Shown here one piece after another: positions 34,268 to 42,065 of a DNA stretch of 64,000 nt (positions are counted from its first letter, which is position 1; every line of letters starts with the position of its first letter). The stretch is from the NCBI RefSeq assembly GCF_005845035.1, contig NZ_SPFO01000002.1, positions 115,695 to 179,694 on the forward strand. The letters are read 5' to 3'. Source of the DNA: Collinsella aerofaciens. GTDB lineage: Bacteria; Actinomycetota; Coriobacteriia; Coriobacteriales; Coriobacteriaceae. A program made the position numbers and the translations under genes. The notes beneath the pieces are model-generated. The model made no database searches. It was not told where the DNA came from and saw nothing but the letters and a program-made list of their open reading frames with translations.

Positions 34268-34311
34268 GTGTTACGCATTGTTAGGTTCGTAACACGCCGC
34301 CGGCTATCATA
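34268..34311 (-). promoter_or_regulatory. cbiM promoter with NikR-type operator
   Basis: GTGTTAC (34268-34274) and GTAACAC (34289-34295) form a perfect dyad separated by 14 bases, matching the GTGTTAC-N13/14-GTAACAC nickel-repressor signal described for NikR in several phyla. On the minus strand a -10 box TATGAT (34311-34306) ends just ahead of the dyad, and TTGTTG at 34333-34328 could be the -35. The dyad would then cover the transcription start, the position of a repressor. Confidence 0.7.
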
Positions 34312-34313
34312 GC

Positions 34314-34348
34314 AAACGGCGCACTGCCAACAAAGCAGTGCGCCGTTT
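34314..34348 (-). terminator. Terminator of pheT
   Basis: Fourteen-pair AAACGGCGCACTGC/GCAGTGCGCCGTTT hairpin, 32 bases past the pheT stop, with a short T run only. It overlaps the putative -35 region of cbiM. Confidence 0.75.
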
Positions 34349-34379
34349 TGCAATACATTCGTCACAGACGCAAGCGATC

Positions 34380-36833
34380 TTAGCCGCGGACCTCGCCGTT
34401 TACGCCCTTGCACACCTTGGTGACGATCTTCTGGTGCGCCTTCTCGACCTCTTCGCTGGTGAGCGTGTGATCGTCGGAGCGATACGTAAGCGCAAAGGCC
34501 ATGGACTTCTTGCCCTTGCCAATGCGGACCGGATCGCGGTAGACATCGAACAGGCGCACGCCCTCGAGCAGCTTGCCGCCGGCACTGGTAATACGGCGCT
34601 CGAGGTCCTCGCAGGTCACGGAGTTGTCGACCACGATTGCAAGGTCGTGCTCAACAGCCGGGTACTGCGAGAACTCACGGTAGTTCTCCTGGTTGCGGGC
34701 ACCCTTGATCAGCTTGTCCAGATCGAGCTCAAAGGCAACGACGACCTCATCTATGCCGCAGGCCTCGCGCGCCTCGGGGTGAATCTCGCCGACCCAGCCC
34801 AGCACGGTACCGCCAGACAGAACCTCGGCCGCACGGCCCGGCTGCAAGAAGGCGTAGCCCTCGCCCTCGGCGGGACGGAAGCGAACCTTCTCGATGCGCA
34901 GCTGGGCGAGCAGCTCCTCGACAATGCCCTTGCCAAAGAAGAAACGCAGCTTGCGGTACTTCATGTTCCAGGACTGCTCGCTCCACTGGCCCGAGAGCAC
35001 ACCCGCGACGGACTTGGTCTCCTTGGGCAGGCTGGCGTTCTCGCGGCCGTGGAACAGGCTGCCGACCTCGTACAGGTGCACGTTGGGCGTGCCGTGGGCC
35101 TCGTTGTAGGCCACAGACTGCAGCAGACCCGGCAGCAGCGAGCGGCGCATCTCGGTCTGCTCGGCCACCAGCGGGTTCATGAGCACCACGGGGCAGCCGC
35201 GGCCCTCGGTGGACATACCGATCTTCTCCAGGTCGCCCGGGGCGGCAAAGCCAAAGGTCGTGGTCTCGTTGAGGCCGCAGGCGCGCAGGATCTCGCCGAC
35301 CTTGCGGGTGAGCTTCTGCTCGCGAGTCAGGCCACCGATGTGGTTCTTGGCAGCCGGGATGGTCGCCGTCACACGGCCCATGCCCCACAGGCGCAGGACC
35401 TCCTCGATCAGGTCGATCTCGCGCGGCAGATCAGGGCGGAAGCTCGGCGGAGTGACCATGAAGTCCTCGCCGTCGCGCTCAACGGTGCAGCCCAGGCGGG
35501 TGAGCGAACGCTCGATAAAGTCGGGCTCGATGTCGGCGCCGCAGATGGCATGCACGCGGGCCAGGCGCAGCTTAATGCTGTCGATGGTCTTGGGCGCGGG
35601 GAAAACGTCAACGTAGCCGGGAGCGACCTCGCCGCCGGCGATCTCCTCGATGAGCGCGCAGGTAACGTTGGCGACATCCACGCAGCCGGTCTCGTCGACC
35701 TGGCGCTCAAAGCGGATGGAGGCATCGGAGATCAGCGACAGGTCGCGGCTGGTGTGCGAGGTGCGGCCGGCGTTGAAGCAGGCGCTCTCGACCATCACGT
35801 CGACGGTGTCGTCCTCGATCTCGGAATCCATGCCGCCCATAACGCCGGCCAGCGCCACGGGACGCTCGCCGTCGGTGATGAGGCCCATGCCGGCGTCGAG
35901 CGTGCGCTCCTCGCCGTCGAGGGTCGTGAACTTCTCGTCCTGCCGGGCGGCGCGAACCACCACGCGGCGATGGCCCTCGCGCTCGGCAAAGGTTGACAGG
36001 TCAAAGGCGTGCAGCGGCTGACCGGTGAGCATCATCACGTAGTTGGTGATGTCGACGATGTTGTTGTGCGGACGCACGCCCAGGGCGTTGAGGCGCTTGA
36101 CCATCCAGTCGGGCGACGGGCCGACCTTCACGTTGCGCACGATGCGGGCGACATAGCGGTCGCACAGGCCCTCGTCGGCAATCTCGACCGAAAGCTCGTC
36201 GTCGGTCGCGCGGCCGGTCTCTGCCTTGATGGCGGGCAGCTCCACGTGGAAATCGCGATCGAAAATGGCGCCGGTCTCGCGGGCCATACCGATCATGGAC
36301 AGGCAGTCGGGGCGGTTGGGCGTGATCTCGCAGTCGAGCACGGTATCGCTCGAGCCCACATACTCGGCAAACGGCATGCCGCAGGGCGTATCCTCAGGCA
36401 GAATCATGATGCCGGAGTGGTCGCCGCCCAGACCGAGCTCGCGCGCAGAGCAGTTCATGCCCATGGACACGACGCCGCGAAGCTTGCTCTTCTTGATCTT
36501 GACGTCGCCGGGCAGAACTGCGCCGATCATGGCCGTGACGATGTGGTCGCCGGCCTCGAAGTTCTGCGCGCCGCAGACAATCTGCAGCGGGGCGGGGTTG
36601 CCGTCGGCGTCGAGGTTCTTGTCACCCACGTCAACCGAGCACACATACATATGGTCGCTATCGGGGTGCGGGGTCTTGGTGAGCACCTTGGCGGTCACCA
36701 CGTGGTCGAAGGACTCGCCCACGGTGTCAATCGCCTCAACCTCGGTGCCGGTGCGGATATACTCGTCCGAAAGGGTCTTAGGATCTTCCGGAATATCGAT
36801 CATGGTCTTGAGCCAGTCGTAAGAAACGCGCAT
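34380..36833 (-). CDS. pheT: Phenylalanyl-tRNA synthetase, beta subunit
   Basis: Large subunit of the heterotetrameric enzyme. The 817-residue protein opens MRVSYDWLKTMIDIP, with the EMAP/OB tRNA-binding domain at ~40-155 (PHPDSDHMYVCSVDVG; SRGVVSMGMNCSARELG type block), the B3/B4 editing domain (~210-400), B5 (~410-475) and the C-terminal FDX-ACB anticodon domain (SQYPAVEHDLAIVVD). Length is standard. It lies 162 bases downstream of pheS across a structured spacer. Confidence 0.98.
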   Translation of the reverse strand: MRVSYDWLKTMIDIPEDPKTLSDEYIRTGTEVEAIDTVGESFDHVVTAKVLTKTPHPDSDHMYVCSVDVGDKNLDADGNPAPLQIVCGAQNFEAGDHIVTAMIGAVLPGDVKIKKSKLRGVVSMGMNCSARELGLGGDHSGIMILPEDTPCGMPFAEYVGSSDTVLDCEITPNRPDCLSMIGMARETGAIFDRDFHVELPAIKAETGRATDDELSVEIADEGLCDRYVARIVRNVKVGPSPDWMVKRLNALGVRPHNNIVDITNYVMMLTGQPLHAFDLSTFAEREGHRRVVVRAARQDEKFTTLDGEERTLDAGMGLITDGERPVALAGVMGGMDSEIEDDTVDVMVESACFNAGRTSHTSRDLSLISDASIRFERQVDETGCVDVANVTCALIEEIAGGEVAPGYVDVFPAPKTIDSIKLRLARVHAICGADIEPDFIERSLTRLGCTVERDGEDFMVTPPSFRPDLPREIDLIEEVLRLWGMGRVTATIPAAKNHIGGLTREQKLTRKVGEILRACGLNETTTFGFAAPGDLEKIGMSTEGRGCPVVLMNPLVAEQTEMRRSLLPGLLQSVAYNEAHGTPNVHLYEVGSLFHGRENASLPKETKSVAGVLSGQWSEQSWNMKYRKLRFFFGKGIVEELLAQLRIEKVRFRPAEGEGYAFLQPGRAAEVLSGGTVLGWVGEIHPEAREACGIDEVVVAFELDLDKLIKGARNQENYREFSQYPAVEHDLAIVVDNSVTCEDLERRITSAGGKLLEGVRLFDVYRDPVRIGKGKKSMAFALTYRSDDHTLTSEEVEKAHQKIVTKVCKGVNGEVRG

Positions 36834-36898
36834 GTAGCTCTCCTAGTTCTTAATCTCCGCATAGGGAGGAATATCAAATGAAGACGTTCGCCTTAGGG

Positions 36899-36993
36899 TT
36901 GTCCAGGTGCCCCAGGTTGGCGTGAAAGAGGAGCGACGCGTACTAAAGGTACGCGAGCGACGGTTTGAACGCCAAGATGGGGTGCCTGGGCAA
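36899..36993. repeat. Structured element in the pheS-pheT spacer
   Basis: Arms 36899-36923 and 36969-36993 pair over 25 positions when G-U pairs are allowed, with one two-base internal loop; an inner hairpin GCGTAC/GTACGC is at 36938-36954. The wobble pairs (three) work only in a plus-strand RNA, whereas the pheST transcript is minus-strand. On the plus strand GGGAGGA (36864-36870) precedes a 15-codon frame at 36878 that runs into the element. Whether it is an RNA gene or a mobile repeat cannot be told. Confidence 0.65.
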
Positions 36994-36995
36994 GC

Positions 36996-38072
36996 CTAAA
37001 ATTGGTTCAGGAAACGCATATCGCCTGTCATGAGAGTTCTGAGGTCGGGCAGGTCGTAGCGCAGGGCCGCGACACGCTCGGCGCCAATGCCAAAGGCAAA
37101 GCCGGTGTACTTCTCGGGGTCGATGCCGCAGTTGATGAGCACGTTGGGATCGACCATGCCGCAGCCCAGGATCTCAATCCAACCGCTGTGCTTGCAGAAG
37201 TTGCAGCCCTTTCCGCCGCACACATGACAGCTCACGTCCACCTCGCAGCTGGGCTCGGTGAAGGGGAAGAAGTGCGGGCGGTAGCGCGTCTTGCGGTCCT
37301 CGCCAAACATGCACTTAACAAAGTAGTCGAGCGTGCCCTTGAGGTCGCCAAAGGTGATGTCCTCGTCGACGACCAGGCCCTCGATCTGGTTGAACTGCGG
37401 CAGGTGGCAGGCGTCGGCCGTGTCGGGACGATAGACGGTGCCCGGGCAGATCATGTAGATGGGCGGCTTTTGCGACTCCATGGTGTGGATCTGCACGCCC
37501 GAGGTCTGGGTGCGCAGCAGTACGTCGGACTCGCCATGAGCGTGAGCCTCGGGGTGCGCGACGCTGCCGGGGTTGTTGTCGACCACGTAGAAGGTGTCGC
37601 GGGCCGAGCGACTCGGGTGATCCATGGGCGCGTTGAGCGCGGTGAAGTTGTAGTAGGAGGTATCGACCATGGGGCCGGACTCGACGGTGTAGCCGATGCC
37701 GCAGAAGATGTCCTCGGCCTCCTCGATGATCTGCTTGATCAGGTGCTGGTGACCGATTTGCGGACGGATGCCCGGTAGCGTAATGTCGACGGCCTCGTGC
37801 TCGAGTGCGTGCTTGAGGGCGGCGGCCTTCATCTCGGTGGTGCGCTCGTCGAGCATGCCCTCGATCAGCTGGCGCATCTCGTTGGCGCGCTTGCCCATGA
37901 CAGGACGATCCTCGGGGGCGAGCTTGCCCATCATACGCATCAGGCCGGTGATGCGGCCCTTGCGGCCGAGCAGCTCAACGCGCGCAGCCTCGAGCTTTGC
38001 GGCGTCGTCGGCGCCTGCGACGAGCTCCTTGGCCTCTTCCTCGAGTTTGACCAGATCATCAATCAGACTCAT
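36996..38072 (-). CDS. pheS: Phenylalanyl-tRNA synthetase, alpha subunit
   Basis: Catalytic subunit. The 358-residue protein begins MSLIDDLVKLEEEAK with the helical tRNA arm (~1-90), followed by the class II core: motif 2 region (FNQIEGLVVDEDITF), FPFTEPSCEVDV, and motif 3 GFAFGIGAERVA near the end. The region with CHVCGGKGCNFC is a small cysteine cluster inserted as in many bacterial PheS. The ATG at 38072 has AAGGGAAG in front. Controlled by the T-box upstream. Confidence 0.98.
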   Translation of the reverse strand: MSLIDDLVKLEEEAKELVAGADDAAKLEAARVELLGRKGRITGLMRMMGKLAPEDRPVMGKRANEMRQLIEGMLDERTTEMKAAALKHALEHEAVDITLPGIRPQIGHQHLIKQIIEEAEDIFCGIGYTVESGPMVDTSYYNFTALNAPMDHPSRSARDTFYVVDNNPGSVAHPEAHAHGESDVLLRTQTSGVQIHTMESQKPPIYMICPGTVYRPDTADACHLPQFNQIEGLVVDEDITFGDLKGTLDYFVKCMFGEDRKTRYRPHFFPFTEPSCEVDVSCHVCGGKGCNFCKHSGWIEILGCGMVDPNVLINCGIDPEKYTGFAFGIGAERVAALRYDLPDLRTLMTGDMRFLNQF

Positions 38073-38157
38073 GTCTTCCCTTTCGTCTCTCGCGTATCCG
38101 CGCTCCGGGACGGCTGACGCCGCCCGATGCTGCGGATGCGCGGCCCGGTTCGGTAAC

Positions 38158-38457
38158 AAAAAAACCGCCCTCGGGCATGTGCATTGCCCAAGGACGGTTA
38201 AATTCCGCGGTACCACCTTGTTTGACCCGGCGGATGTCTGGCCCGCCGCGCCCACTCTGCGCCTCTTGTCGCGAGGCTCACGGCTTCCCTACTGGGGCTT
38301 TGCTGCCACTGGCCGCGCGCCCGTTGAGGTCGCTGCTCGGGAGTGAACGCTTGGCCCTTGCCACCGCAGGAAGGCTTGCAGCCCATGACCTTCCCTCTCT
38401 TGCCGGCGACGCGGCGGGCAAAACCCTCTCCGTCAACGCATTGGGCTATAGGATAGC
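38158..38457 (-). promoter_or_regulatory. T-box riboswitch controlling pheST
   Basis: The T-box core AAGGTGGTACCGCGG is at 38218-38204 (minus strand), followed by the terminator arm ACCGTCC..GGGCGGT and seven T at 38158-38164. A stem I is readable upstream, where the specifier position reads UUC (38347-38345) followed by A, opposite the GGAGAGG strand, which matches phenylalanine. Uncharged tRNA-Phe would pair with UUC and the core bulge and let transcription into pheS proceed. Confidence 0.92.
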
Positions 38458-38576
38458 ACATTTCGCGAGCGCATCGCCGCGTTCCGTTTTGTTCGCGCTG
38501 GGTATAAGGCAGGTAACTGTGTAAACTGGCCGCGCACCCGCCTGCGGCGCTCGGCCTGCGAGATTAAGGATACGGT

Positions 38577-40151
38577 ATGGGAAAGAAACTCGATAAGAAG
38601 GCCAAGCCCGCAGCGGGCAAGACGCCTAAAGGCATGAAGGTCGACAAGGCCGTCAAAAAGTTCCGCAAACTCGAAGGCAAGCTGTGGACTCGCGAGTACC
38701 TGCTCAAGATTGCCGAGTTCGATGGAGCGACGATTGCTCCCGCCAACGGCGCTGCCGCCCGTGCCGACGCCATGGGTACGCTTGCCGGCGAGCATCACAA
38801 GCTGCTGACCAGCGAGAAATCCGTTGAGCTCGTACGCTCGTTAGCGCGCGAGACGGTTGCAGGCGGACATGTAGACGACCCGCAGCTGCTCGACGAGATC
38901 CGCGTGCTCGGCCGCGACCAGCGCGAAGCGAGCGTTGTCCCTACCGAGGAGGCCGAGGCCTGGACCAGGCTCACCTGCGAGGCCGACGCCGTGTGGCACA
39001 AGGCCAAGACGGCCAATGACTGGGCGAGCTTTGAGCCCTATGTGGACAAGATTGTGGGCCAGCTCAAGCATCAGGCCGAGCTTATGGACCCCAAGCGCGA
39101 CCCATACGACGTTTGGCTCGACCAGTACGAGCGCGGCCTTTCCGCCAAGAGCTTCGATGCGTTTTGTGACGAGGTCAAGGCCACGGTCGTGCCGCTCGTG
39201 CACGCCATCGGCGAGCGCGGCCAGCAGCCGGCTGCCGACTTTTTGCACGCCCGCGTGCCCGAGGCCGCCCAGCGTGCCATGAGTTTCGACCTTATGAAGC
39301 TTGTCGGCCTGAATCTGGACGACACCACGCTTGCCTTTACCGAGCACCCGTTTAGCGAGGGTTTTGCCGTGGGTGACGCGCGCATCGCGACGCACATCTA
39401 CGAGGACGATTGTATCTCCAATGTCTACAGCATCATCCACGAGGCGGGACACGCCATGTACGAGCTGGGCGTGAACCCCGCCTATGCGCGCACGTGCCTG
39501 GAGGGCGGCACCTCTATGGGCATCCACGAGAGCCAAAGCCGATTCTTCGAGAACACCGTGGGCCGCAGCCGCGCCTTTATGGGGCCGCTGCTCGAGGTAC
39601 TGCGCCGCCACGCGCCCGAGGTCTATGGCAGCGTGGACGAAGACACGCTCTACCGCGCCGTGAACATCGCGCAGCCGTCGCTGGTCCGCACCGAGGCCGA
39701 CGAGCTCACCTATCCGCTGCATATTATGGTGCGCTACGAGATCGAGCGCATGCTGTTTGCCGGCGAGGCCACGGCCAAGGACATCCCCGCGCTTTGGAAC
39801 CGCTTCATGGATGAGTACTTGGGCATTCCCGTTCCCGACGACACGCGCGGCTGCCTACAGGATACGCACTGGAGCGGCGGCTCGTTTGGCTACTTCCCCA
39901 CCTATGCGCTGGGCAGCGCCTACGACGCCATGTTTGTGCCGGCCATGTGCCGCGACGGCGTCGACCTTACCGGTGCCTGCGCGAGCGGCGATCTGGCGCC
40001 CGTCCGTGCCTGGCTGGGCGAGCACATTTGGCAGTGGGGCCGCGCCAAGGACGCGCCGGAGCTCATCAAGGGCGCCTGTGGCATGGACTTTGACGCCCGT
40101 TACTACTGCAGCTACCTCCAAGACAAGTTCACCACGCTGTACCAGCTGTAA
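38577..40151 (+). CDS. M32-family metallocarboxypeptidase
   Basis: A cytosolic carboxypeptidase releasing C-terminal residues from peptides. The 524-residue protein has HEAGH at residues 288-292 (HExxH zinc site), followed by GIHESQSRFFENTVGRS, the family signature, and later RYEIERMLF and QDTHWSGGSFGYFPTYALG. A Lys-rich N-terminal leader of ~25 residues precedes the family domain. It is a single gene; a weak hairpin (40176-40207) follows. Confidence 0.95.
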   Translation: MGKKLDKKAKPAAGKTPKGMKVDKAVKKFRKLEGKLWTREYLLKIAEFDGATIAPANGAAARADAMGTLAGEHHKLLTSEKSVELVRSLARETVAGGHVDDPQLLDEIRVLGRDQREASVVPTEEAEAWTRLTCEADAVWHKAKTANDWASFEPYVDKIVGQLKHQAELMDPKRDPYDVWLDQYERGLSAKSFDAFCDEVKATVVPLVHAIGERGQQPAADFLHARVPEAAQRAMSFDLMKLVGLNLDDTTLAFTEHPFSEGFAVGDARIATHIYEDDCISNVYSIIHEAGHAMYELGVNPAYARTCLEGGTSMGIHESQSRFFENTVGRSRAFMGPLLEVLRRHAPEVYGSVDEDTLYRAVNIAQPSLVRTEADELTYPLHIMVRYEIERMLFAGEATAKDIPALWNRFMDEYLGIPVPDDTRGCLQDTHWSGGSFGYFPTYALGSAYDAMFVPAMCRDGVDLTGACASGDLAPVRAWLGEHIWQWGRAKDAPELIKGACGMDFDARYYCSYLQDKFTTLYQL

Positions 40152-40281
40152 GGCATAACCGACACGCCAACGCAAATGGGAGCGCCGCGGAATCAATTCG
40201 CAGCGCCCCCCTTCACTTAGTCATTGGGGACGCTCTTTAATGACTAGTCGTTTGGGACACTCTTCGCCAGCCAACAACCCG

Positions 40282-40360
40282 GCACTTGGGGACGTTCCTA
40301 AACTGCCGGCAGATAAGGAACGTCCCCAAGTGCCGGCAGAAAGGGAACGTCCCCAAGTGC
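40282..40360. repeat. Three copies of a GCACTTGGGGACGTTCC repeat
   Basis: The 17-base sequence is at 40282-40298, and its exact reverse complement at 40317-40333 and 40344-40360. The second and third are direct repeats with spacer CCGGCAGAAAG; the first two form a hairpin. Just before, at 40219-40262, two related blocks contain TTGGGGACGCTCTT and TTGGGACACTCTT. Together with the following element they fill the 499-base gap between the M32 gene and glmM. Confidence 0.85.
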
Positions 40361-40383
40361 TGGGTGACTGCCCCGGAGAGGCT

Positions 40384-40610
40384 GTGGTCAAAAAAGGCAA
40401 AAATGAGTACTGTTGTCAGGTTGATAGCATTTATTTCGGGCTAAAACAGGGTCGCAAATGAGATTTAATCTCATTTGCGACCCTGTTTATTGGACATATG
40501 AGGAGCAATGTCTGTCGATATAACGCTCAGGCAATGCCGAAACGGCCTTTTGAGGCAAAATTTGCTGTTACTTATTTAGTGACAGTACTCATTTTTGCTT
40601 TTTTGGCCAC
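40384..40610. repeat. 227-bp element with ~29-bp terminal inverted repeats (copy B)
   Basis: Ends 40384-40412 and 40583-40610 are inverted repeats and match those of copy A at 5017-5235. The inside carries a separate palindrome, 40444-40488, with a perfect 22-bp stem and a single-base loop, which copy A lacks. No open frame of note. Confidence 0.8.
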
Positions 40611-40650
40611 ATCATTTTATAACCTCCTGTCAGACAGCCCAAAAGGCGCC

Positions 40651-41982
40651 CTATAGAGCCTCAAGTGCGTTGGCGATGCGCTTCATGGCGGCATCGGCGG
40701 ATGCCTGGTCGGGGGCTTCGGCCAAAATGCGAATCACCGACTCGGTTCCGCTCTTGCGCACGAGCACGCGTCCCTCGCCCGCCAGCGATGCCTCGGCCTC
40801 GGCGATGGCGGCCTGCACACCCATGTTGCCCAGCGCGGCGTCCTTGTCCGCCACGTGCACGGCCACCTGCGCCTGCGGCAGCAGCTTGCACGGAGCCGTG
40901 AGCTGCGAGAGGGTCTCGCGCTCGGCGCGAATCACTTCCATCACGCGCAGCGAGGTCATAATGCCGTCGCCCGTGCGCTCGATATCGCCAAAGATCGTAT
41001 GGCCCGTCTGCTCGCCGCCCAGGCTGTAGCCGCCCTCGCGCATCTTGGCATACACGTGACGGTCGCCCACGCCGCTGGTCACGGCACTTAGGCCGGCAAG
41101 CTCCAGCGACTTGACCAGGCCAAAGTTGCTGGCAATCGTCGGCACCACGGTACCGCCCGAAAGGCGACCGTGCTTGTTCAGATACACGCCACACACGTAC
41201 AGAATCTGGTCGCCGTCTACCACGCGACCGCGCTCGTCCACGGCCAAGCAGCGATCGGCATCGCCGTCATAGGCAAAGCCCACGTCCAGGCCCTGCTCCA
41301 CCACATGACGCTGCAGGCGCTCTATATGCGTGGAGCCGCAGTCGACGTTGATGTTAAAGCCATCGGGCGCGGCATTGATCACGCGCACGTCGGCACCGAG
41401 CGCGTCAAACACCGGCTTGGCCACCGAGGAAGCCGAGCCGTTGGCGCAGTCGATACCGATCTTGACGCCCTGCAGCGAAAAGTTCGCGCTGGCGATGAGC
41501 GAAGCAATGTAGCGGTTGCGGCCCTGCATGTAGTCCACCGTGGCGCCGATGTGGTTGCCCGTGGCCAGCGGTACCTCGCTCTTACCATCGATGTAGTCCT
41601 CGATGAGCTCCAGTACGTCCTCGTCCATCTTAAAACCGTCGCTATTGACGAGCCTAATGCCGTTATCGCAAAACGGGTTGTGGCTCGCGCTGATCATGAT
41701 GCCGCAATCGAAGCAGCCTTCCACGGTCTGATGCGCTACGCCCGGCGTGGGGATCACGTGCAGCATATAGGCGTCCGCACCGCTCGCGACCAGGCCGCTC
41801 ACCAGCGCCGCCTCGAACATATAGCTCGAGCGACGAGTGTCCTTGCCCACGATCACGCGCGCCTTGCGCTCGCGGTTGGCGCCGTAATACCAGCCCACAA
41901 AACGGCCAATCTTATAAGCGTGCTCTACCGTCAGCCCAACGTTGGCCTCACCGCGAAAGCCATCGGTGCCAAAGTACTTCAT
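40651..41982 (-). CDS. glmM: Phosphoglucosamine mutase
   Basis: Converts glucosamine-6-phosphate to glucosamine-1-phosphate for UDP-GlcNAc and thus cell-wall synthesis. The 443-residue protein starts MKYFGTDGFRGEAN and has the catalytic phosphoserine loop ISASHNP (Ser100), metal loop DGDADR, sugar loop GEQTGH and phosphate loop RKSGTES, in the right order. Single gene; a short 83-base gap separates it from the DUF4012 gene upstream. Confidence 0.98.
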   Translation of the reverse strand: MKYFGTDGFRGEANVGLTVEHAYKIGRFVGWYYGANRERKARVIVGKDTRRSSYMFEAALVSGLVASGADAYMLHVIPTPGVAHQTVEGCFDCGIMISASHNPFCDNGIRLVNSDGFKMDEDVLELIEDYIDGKSEVPLATGNHIGATVDYMQGRNRYIASLIASANFSLQGVKIGIDCANGSASSVAKPVFDALGADVRVINAAPDGFNINVDCGSTHIERLQRHVVEQGLDVGFAYDGDADRCLAVDERGRVVDGDQILYVCGVYLNKHGRLSGGTVVPTIASNFGLVKSLELAGLSAVTSGVGDRHVYAKMREGGYSLGGEQTGHTIFGDIERTGDGIMTSLRVMEVIRAERETLSQLTAPCKLLPQAQVAVHVADKDAALGNMGVQAAIAEAEASLAGEGRVLVRKSGTESVIRILAEAPDQASADAAMKRIANALEAL

Positions 41983-42065
41983 GCGCTCTCCTTACAAAAT
42001 AGGGGCGGACAGATTGCCTGTCCGCCCCAAAATGGTACTCGATTATCTGCGCTACCAGAAAAACC

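Noticed and set aside
34338-35996. A 552-codon plus-strand frame inside pheT
   Set aside because: It lies wholly within pheT and reads as repetitive Ala/Leu/His/Gly sequence.
40384-40610. Autonomous transposon
   Set aside because: No transposase frame fits inside 227 bases and no target duplication is visible; at most a miniature, non-autonomous element.
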